A stretch of 10,475 nucleotides of DNA from DATBHZ01 sp036557185 (GTDB lineage: Bacteria; Actinomycetota; Acidimicrobiia; IMCC26256; JAENVU01), in contig DATBHZ010000045.1 in the NCBI GenBank assembly GCA_036557185.1, positions 1 to 10,475 on the forward strand, given 5' to 3'. The notes under the pieces are model-generated. The model saw only the letters and a list, made by a program, of their open reading frames with translations, did no database searches and was not told the origin of the DNA. Made by a program: the position numbers and the translations under genes. Positions within the stretch are counted from its first letter, which is position 1. Each line of letters opens with the position of its first letter. Shown here in pieces: positions 5,912 through 10,475 of the stretch.

Positions 5912-6850
5912 ATGCTCATCATCCAGCGGCCCGAGGTCGAGGCCGAAGACCCCGAGGGCAACCAGCAGCGATTCAGCATCTCGCCGCTCGAACCCGGTTT
6001 CGGGCACACGCTCGGCAACAGCCTGCGCCGCACGCTGCTGTCGTCGATCCCCGGTGCCGCCGTCACGCAGGTGCGCTTCGACGACGCGCTGCACGAGTTC
6101 GACACGATCAGCGGGGTCAAGGAGGACGTCACCGACGTCATCCTGAACCTCAAGGATCTCGTCATGCAGTGCACGTCGGAGGAGCCGGTCACGCTCCGGC
6201 TCGACGTGCGCGGCCCCCGCGACGTGACGGCAGCCGACATCCAGACCACCTCCGAGGTCGAGATCCTCAACGGGGACCTGCACCTCGCGACGATCAACGA
6301 GAACGGCCGCCTCGCGGTCGACATCACCGTCGAGCAGGGCCGCGGCTACGCGTCCGCGGAGAAGACCAAGAAGGCCGGGGCACCCATCGGCGTGATCCCC
6401 GTCGACGCGATCTTCTCGCCCGTTCGTCGTGTGTCGTTCGACATCGAGCCCACTCGTGTCGAGCAGGCGACCAACTACGACAAGCTCGGGCTCGTGATCG
6501 AGACGGACGGATCGATCTCGCCGCGCGACGCGTTGGCGTCCGCGGGTGCCACGCTCCGCAACCTCGTCGGGCTCGTCGCCGATCTCTCGATCGAGCAGCC
6601 CGGCTTGGAGCTCGGCGAGGTGTCGCCGGTCACCGCGACGTCTCCGGACCTCGAGCTGCCCATCGAGGAGCTCGACCTGTCGGAGCGTCCGCGCAACTGC
6701 CTGAAGCGAGCGCGCGTCGACTCGATCGGCCAGCTCGTGCAGAAGACCGAGGACGACCTGCTCGCGATCACGAACTTCGGCCAGAAGTCGCTCGACGAGG
6801 TGATCCAGAAGCTCGACGAGCGCGGGCTGTCGCTGCGGATCAAGGACTGA
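5912..6850 (+). CDS. rpoA: DNA-directed RNA polymerase subunit alpha
   Basis: 312-aa alpha subunit. It dimerises to scaffold beta and beta' and uses its C-terminal domain for promoter DNA and activators. The N-terminal domain (about 1-228) contains the dimer-interface helix motif PGFGHTLGNSLRRTLLSS (28-45). A short acidic linker leads to the C-terminal domain (about 250-312), which has two helix-hairpin-helix elements around RNCLKRARVDSIGQLVQ (261-277) and NFGQKSLDEV (288-297). GAGG at 5902-5905 lies 6 nt before the ATG. Length and layout are standard. Confidence 0.98.
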   Translation: MLIIQRPEVEAEDPEGNQQRFSISPLEPGFGHTLGNSLRRTLLSSIPGAAVTQVRFDDALHEFDTISGVKEDVTDVILNLKDLVMQCTSEEPVTLRLDVRGPRDVTAADIQTTSEVEILNGDLHLATINENGRLAVDITVEQGRGYASAEKTKKAGAPIGVIPVDAIFSPVRRVSFDIEPTRVEQATNYDKLGLVIETDGSISPRDALASAGATLRNLVGLVADLSIEQPGLELGEVSPVTATSPDLELPIEELDLSERPRNCLKRARVDSIGQLVQKTEDDLLAITNFGQKSLDEVIQKLDERGLSLRIKD

Positions 6851-6853
6851 GCG

Positions 6854-7204
6854 ATGCCGGCACCGAAGAAGGGCCCGCGCCTCGGCGGTGACCCGCATCA
6901 CCAGCGCCACCTCATGGCGAACCTCGCGGCGTCGCTGTTCGAGGGCGAGGGGATCATCACGACGGTGGCGCGCGCGAAGGCGCTCCGGCCGTACGCGGAG
7001 AAGCTGATCACCAAGGCGAAGAAGGGCGGTATTCACCGCCAGCGTCAGGTCGTCGCGGTCATCCACGACGTCGACGCCACGCACAAGCTCTTCACCGACA
7101 TCGCACCCCGGTACACGGACCGCAACGGCGGCTACATCCGGATCCTGAAGCTGGGCCCGCGCCCGGGCGACAACGCGCCCATGGCGCGCATAGAGCTCGT
7201 CTGA
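6854..7204 (+). CDS. rplQ: 50S ribosomal protein L17
   Basis: 116-aa large-subunit protein near the peptide exit tunnel. The family signature is clear: RLGGDPHHQRHLMANLAASL (9-28), GIITTVARAKALRPYAEKLI (33-52), and the ending GYIRILKLGPRPGDNAPMA (93-111). The ATG is only 3 nt after the rpoA stop, with AAGGA at the end of rpoA (about 6842-6846) as ribosome binding site, suggesting coupled translation. Confidence 0.98.
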   Translation: MPAPKKGPRLGGDPHHQRHLMANLAASLFEGEGIITTVARAKALRPYAEKLITKAKKGGIHRQRQVVAVIHDVDATHKLFTDIAPRYTDRNGGYIRILKLGPRPGDNAPMARIELV

Positions 7205-7216
7205 GACGCTTGGGGC

Positions 7217-8002
7217 GTGAGCCTCTTCGAGAGCGTCGAGGGTCCCGCGAAGTGCCGGCTCGTGTTGGCGTACGACGGAACCGGATTCCACGGCTTCGCC
7301 GCGCAGACGGAGCAGCGAACCGTCGCCGGCGTGCTGGGTGCCGCCATAGAGAAGGTGACGCGCCACGAGGTCGAGATCGCCTGTGCGGGCCGCACCGACG
7401 CCCGGGTCCACGCGTGGGGGCAGGTCGTCTCGTTCGAGGCGATCCCCGGTCTGGACCCGGATCGTCTCCAGGCGTCGCTCAACAAGATGCTCGGCCCGGA
7501 GCTGGCGGTCCGCTCGGCAGAGCTCGTTCCCGCGTCGTTCGACGCGCGTCACGACGCGGAGTGGCGTTCCTACCGCTACACGGTGGTGAACCGCCCGGTC
7601 GCTGATCCGTTTCGCGCCCGGTACGCATGGCACGTACCCGAGACGCTCGACCTGCGCACGATGACGCTCGCGGCCGATCCGTTCATCGGGGAGCACGACT
7701 TCCGCTCCTTCGGGCGCCCGAGTCAGGAGGGCGCACCCATGACGCGGCGCGTGTACGAGTCGCGCTGGTGCCAGATCGACGACGGCGTGCTGCGGTACGA
7801 GATCCGCGCAGGCTCGTTCGTGTGGCAGATGGTGCGCTCGATCGTCGGCACGCTCGTCGACGTCGGTCGCGGCCGGCTGCGCAGCGGCGACATGCTCGCC
7901 ATCCTGCGAGCCCGTGACCGCGCGCGTGCCGGGCAGGTTGCGCCGCCGCACGGCCTGTGCCTCTGGGAGGTCGGCTACCCCGGCTACGAGACGCCGAGGT
8001 AG
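7217..8002 (+). CDS. truA: tRNA pseudouridine(38-40) synthase TruA
   Basis: Cytoplasmic enzyme converting uridines 38-40 of the tRNA anticodon arm to pseudouridine. 261 aa, normal length. The catalytic aspartate is D61 within AGRTDARVHA (57-66). Other conserved blocks are FDARHDAEWRSYRY (108-121), GEHDFRSFG (158-166), FVWQMVRSIVGTLVDVGRG (201-219) and APPHGLCL (242-249). The GTG start is 12 nt after rplQ, behind a weak GGGG-containing stretch, so it is probably the last gene of the operon. Its 3' end overlaps the oppositely oriented phosphodiesterase gene by 19 nt, leaving no room for a terminator between them. Confidence 0.96.
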   Translation: MSLFESVEGPAKCRLVLAYDGTGFHGFAAQTEQRTVAGVLGAAIEKVTRHEVEIACAGRTDARVHAWGQVVSFEAIPGLDPDRLQASLNKMLGPELAVRSAELVPASFDARHDAEWRSYRYTVVNRPVADPFRARYAWHVPETLDLRTMTLAADPFIGEHDFRSFGRPSQEGAPMTRRVYESRWCQIDDGVLRYEIRAGSFVWQMVRSIVGTLVDVGRGRLRSGDMLAILRARDRARAGQVAPPHGLCLWEVGYPGYETPR

Positions 8003-9465
8003 ATGAACCCGTAGCCCTCGTCGCGGAAGGTGAGACCCGCCTCGCGCAGGTTGACCCCCCAGTCGCCTCGCACCTCGGGATCGTTCTCCTCCATCCCGTG
8101 GTCGGCAACGAGGACGAATGCGGTGTCGTCGAACGCGCCGGCCCGCTCGACGGCGTCCAGGATCGTGCCGACGCGTGCATCCGAGTCGCGGATCGATGCG
8201 GCGGCCATCTCGGAGTGCGGACCGCCTTCGTGCATCGCCGAGTCCGTGAGCGTGAAGTTGCACCACATGAACCGCGGCTTGGGACAGGTCACGTCGCGGT
8301 AGCTGCCCGCCCAGATCCCGCACGCCTGATCGACGCACATGTGGTCGACGACCGATGACCACGAGTAGTCCTTCGAGGGCCGTACGAACCGCTCTGTCGT
8401 GTGCGGCAGGCCGAAGGGATCGTCGGGGATCGGGGGAACCTCACCGCGGCGGAAGAAGTCGAACGTCGAGTAGCCGGCGCCGATGTCGCATGGCTCGTTG
8501 ACCGACGCGGTGAACGCATCGGGCCACGTCCGCACGACCGTGTCGTGGATCGACTGCGTGCCGGGCGTGATCGACTGCATCGCCCATGGCCAGGTCTTCG
8601 ACGAGTTGGTGATGATCTGTTTGGCCTCGAGCCGGTCCCACCAGGCGTTGTGGAGGATGCCGTGGTGGCCCGGCAGGCGGCCCGTGATGATCGACGTGTG
8701 GTTCGCGAGCGTGACCGTCGGCAGCCCGGCCATCGCGCCGTGCCGGTAGGCCGTGCCCATCTCGATCAGTCGCGCCACGTTCGGAGCCTCGCCGCGCGCG
8801 GCCATGTCGTACAGGACGTTCGGGTTCGTGCCGTCCCAAAGGAAGCCGACCACGTGTCGCGGACGGCCGGCCCCGGTGTCGAGGACGTCGGCTCGTACCT
8901 CTCCGTCCTGTCCGTCGAGGTAGCGGCGCTCTTCCGCCGGCAGAGGTGCACAACCGAGGAGCGCCGCGATCGTCGGAGCGACGTCGACGAGCCGGCAGGA
9001 GCGGTCGACCAGACCGTCGTTGCGAACGCCCTTGCCCGCGATCACGAACGGCGCCCGCGCCTGGACGACGTCGAGCGATCCGTGCTCGCCGATGTGGCCG
9101 CCCTGGTCCTCCCAGTTGTGCGCGGCCGAGTGGATGACGCAGAGATCTGGGGCATCCGGATGGTCGAAGAGCTGTGCGATCGAGTCGAACGCGTGCGGGT
9201 AGGCGTTGTGCGAGCGGTGCGGGTGCTTGTGCGACAGCTCCGCGTCGAGCGACGCGAACCGGTCGGTCGACTGGTCCGCGAGCGGGTCGGCGCCCGCCGT
9301 ACCCGTCCGGGCGTAACCACCGGTGCCGTCGGAGGCGCGCCGGAACGTGACGGAGCCGTCGTGGCTGTGCGCCTCGTACTGCCCGTCACGCGCCAGGACG
9401 ACCATCTCGACGATCGGATCGAGATCGTCGGAGAGCAGGACCTCGAGGGCTCTGTCCGCGTCCAT
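7984..9465 (-). CDS. alkaline-phosphatase-superfamily phosphodiesterase/nucleotide pyrophosphatase-like protein, permuted motif order
   Basis: 493 aa, no signal peptide or membrane helix, so probably cytoplasmic. Type I phosphodiesterase features are visible. D211 lies in WDGTN. T252 lies in LPTVTLANHTSIITG, the expected nucleophile, with N273 in GHHGILHN. D408 and H412 lie in TDSAMHEGG, and D455 and H456 in VADHGMEE. The last metal histidine, normally about 50-100 residues after the DHG motif in a G-H-G context, is not there; the protein ends about 40 residues later. Instead the matching segment is near the N-terminus: GGHIGEHGSLDVVQARAPFV (122-141), then RLVDVAPTIAALLG (158-171), which usually closes the domain. 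All metal ligands are therefore present in a circularly permuted order. Substrate is unknown. The start at 9465 lacks a clear Shine-Dalgarno. The gene sits between truA and rplM on the opposite strand. Confidence 0.88.
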   Translation of the reverse strand: MDADRALEVLLSDDLDPIVEMVVLARDGQYEAHSHDGSVTFRRASDGTGGYARTGTAGADPLADQSTDRFASLDAELSHKHPHRSHNAYPHAFDSIAQLFDHPDAPDLCVIHSAAHNWEDQGGHIGEHGSLDVVQARAPFVIAGKGVRNDGLVDRSCRLVDVAPTIAALLGCAPLPAEERRYLDGQDGEVRADVLDTGAGRPRHVVGFLWDGTNPNVLYDMAARGEAPNVARLIEMGTAYRHGAMAGLPTVTLANHTSIITGRLPGHHGILHNAWWDRLEAKQIITNSSKTWPWAMQSITPGTQSIHDTVVRTWPDAFTASVNEPCDIGAGYSTFDFFRRGEVPPIPDDPFGLPHTTERFVRPSKDYSWSSVVDHMCVDQACGIWAGSYRDVTCPKPRFMWCNFTLTDSAMHEGGPHSEMAAASIRDSDARVGTILDAVERAGAFDDTAFVLVADHGMEENDPEVRGDWGVNLREAGLTFRDEGYGFIYLGVS

Positions 9466-9473
9466 CCCGCCGG

Positions 9474-9479
9474 AGGCTA
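9474..9479 (-). promoter_or_regulatory. candidate -10 element for the phosphodiesterase gene
   Basis: On the minus strand this reads TAGCCT (TANNNT) and ends 8 nt before the ATG at 9465, consistent with a near-leaderless transcript. A TTGCCG at 9494-9499 could act as -35 but the 14-nt spacing is short. No Shine-Dalgarno is visible. Confidence 0.25.
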
Positions 9480-9512
9480 GCTGTGCCCGGTCCCGGCAAT
9501 TGGTGCTCGGCT

Positions 9513-9540
9513 TTGCCCGCCGGAGCCTCTCCGCTACTCT
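9513..9540 (+). promoter_or_regulatory. candidate promoter of rplM-rpsI
   Basis: TTGCCC (9513-9518) and TACTCT (9535-9540) with a 16-nt spacer form a plausible primary-sigma promoter in the divergent gap 9466-9612. A start site near 9547 leaves a leader of about 65 nt before the rplM GTG. No strong hairpin was found in that leader. Confidence 0.45.
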
Positions 9541-9612
9541 TTTACCTCGCGTTCCTCCCGATCTCGGGTGAGGCGCCGCCCCGGAGCACAGCCCCCGAGC
9601 GAGCAGGACATC

Positions 9613-10062
9613 GTGCGCACGTACACCCCCAGAGCATCAGAGATCCATCGCGTCTGGCACGTCATCGACGCCGACGGCATGGTGCTGGGTCGCGTCGCGA
9701 CCGAGGTGGCGCGTCTGCTGCGAGGGAAGCACAAGCCGATGTACACGCCGCACCTCGACACGGGCGATCACGTCATCGTGGTCAACGCCTCGAAGCTCGA
9801 CGTCTCGCTGAGCAAGGCGTCCGGCAAGCAGTACTACCGCCACTCCGGCTACCCGGGCGGGATCCGCTCCGAGAACCTCGAGTCGCTGATCCAGCGCCAC
9901 CCCGACCGCGTGGTCAAGCTCGCGGTGCGTGGCATGCTCCCCAAGAACCGGCTGGGCCGCTCCATGCTCAAGAAGCTGCGCGTGTACGCCGGACCGACCC
10001 ATCCCCACGCGGCGCAGCAGCCGCAGCCGTACGCGCTCGCGAGCAACAAGCCGCAAGCCTGA
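9613..10062 (+). CDS. rplM: 50S ribosomal protein L13
   Basis: 149-aa early-assembly large-subunit protein. The GTG at 9613 is chosen because it gives the standard opening V/M-R-T-Y-T-P-R-A-S-E and has AGGA at 9605-9608 just upstream. A GTG at 9568 would add 15 non-conserved residues. Signature blocks are HVIDADGMVLGRVATEVARL (16-35), GKHKPMYTPHLDTGDHVIVV (38-57), and AVRGMLPKNRLGRSMLKKL (104-122) followed by YAGPTHPH. It pairs with rpsI 16 nt downstream as the usual L13-S9 operon. Confidence 0.97.
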   Translation: MRTYTPRASEIHRVWHVIDADGMVLGRVATEVARLLRGKHKPMYTPHLDTGDHVIVVNASKLDVSLSKASGKQYYRHSGYPGGIRSENLESLIQRHPDRVVKLAVRGMLPKNRLGRSMLKKLRVYAGPTHPHAAQQPQPYALASNKPQA

Positions 10063-10078
10063 ACCCGAGGAACCAGCA

Positions 10079-10471
10079 GTGTCGAAGCCACTGATCCAGA
10101 CGACCGGACGACGCAAGGAGTCCGTCGCACGCGTGCGGTTGCGCCCGGGCACCGGGAAGCTGGTGATCAACGGCCGCGACATCGAGCAGTACTTCTGCAT
10201 CGCGACGCACCGCATGTCGGCAACCGAGGCGCTGCGCGTCACGCAGACTGCCGACGTGTACGACGTCGACGCCACCATCCACGGCGGCGGGGTCAGCGGC
10301 CAGGCAGGTGCGCTCGGCCTGGGCATCGCCCGCGCGCTCGTCACGCTCGACGCGGAGGCGCGCCCGGCGCTCAAGAAGGCCGGCCTGCTGACGCGGGACG
10401 CACGCGAGAAGGAACGGCGCAAGTACGGGCTCAAGAAGGCCCGCAAGGCGCCGCAGTACTCGAAGCGGTAG
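10079..10471 (+). CDS. rpsI: 30S ribosomal protein S9
   Basis: 130-aa small-subunit protein whose C-terminal basic tail reaches the P-site tRNA anticodon. The GTG at 10079 follows GAGGAA (10067-10072) by 6 nt and yields the standard opening (TTGRRKESVARVRL at 8-21). The signature GGGVSGQAGALGLGIARAL (69-87) and the tail ending Y-S-K-R are present. The stop codon ends 4 nt before the window edge, so the gene is complete, but any terminator is outside. Confidence 0.97.
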   Translation: MSKPLIQTTGRRKESVARVRLRPGTGKLVINGRDIEQYFCIATHRMSATEALRVTQTADVYDVDATIHGGGVSGQAGALGLGIARALVTLDAEARPALKKAGLLTRDAREKERRKYGLKKARKAPQYSKR

Positions 10472-10475
10472 CGGC

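Noticed and set aside
4667..8362. Very long open frame (1231 codons) on the minus strand across the ribosomal genes
   Set aside because: It runs antisense to eight confidently identified genes, has the Arg/Asp/His-rich composition typical of a shadow frame in high-GC DNA, and shows no domain I recognise.

Overview
The window is high-GC DNA (roughly 70% G+C by eye) from an actinobacterium. The order infA-rpmJ-rpsM-rpsK-rpsD-rpoA-rplQ-truA followed by rplM-rpsI is the usual actinobacterial arrangement of the alpha operon and the L13/S9 operon, and GTG starts are frequent. The divergent outer genes suggest a less-studied lineage, perhaps Acidimicrobiia, but that placement is inference.

Region 1 (about 92-3958, all +) is an envelope block. 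It holds a lipoprotein built from two tandem four-cysteine domains, a glucose-1-phosphate thymidylyltransferase (first step to dTDP-sugars), a single-pass membrane protein with a low-complexity linker and poly-alanine tract, and a secreted right-handed beta-helix protein with a C-terminal membrane anchor. No gene in this block has a housekeeping ribosomal role. The adk/map genes often found just before infA are absent from this position.

Region 2 (about 3967-8002, +) is the translation/transcription operon. A good candidate promoter sits just before infA, followed by IF-1, L36, S13, S11, S4, RNA polymerase alpha, L17 and the tRNA pseudouridine synthase TruA. Genes are spaced by 3 to 45 nt and most have recognisable Shine-Dalgarno sequences. 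infA is odd: no ATG, GTG or TTG lies in frame where the protein should begin.

Region 3 (7984-9465, -) is a metal-dependent phosphodiesterase/nucleotide pyrophosphatase-like protein of the alkaline phosphatase superfamily. It converges on truA with a 19-nt overlap. The order of its metal-site motifs looks circularly permuted: the segment that normally ends the domain is at the N-terminus.

Region 4 (about 9513-10471, +) is the rplM-rpsI operon with its own candidate promoter in the divergent gap.

Most of the window is ordinary core biology. I see no evidence of a new defence or mobile system. The points most worth a second look are the permuted phosphodiesterase, the missing infA start codon and the duplicated-domain lipoprotein.
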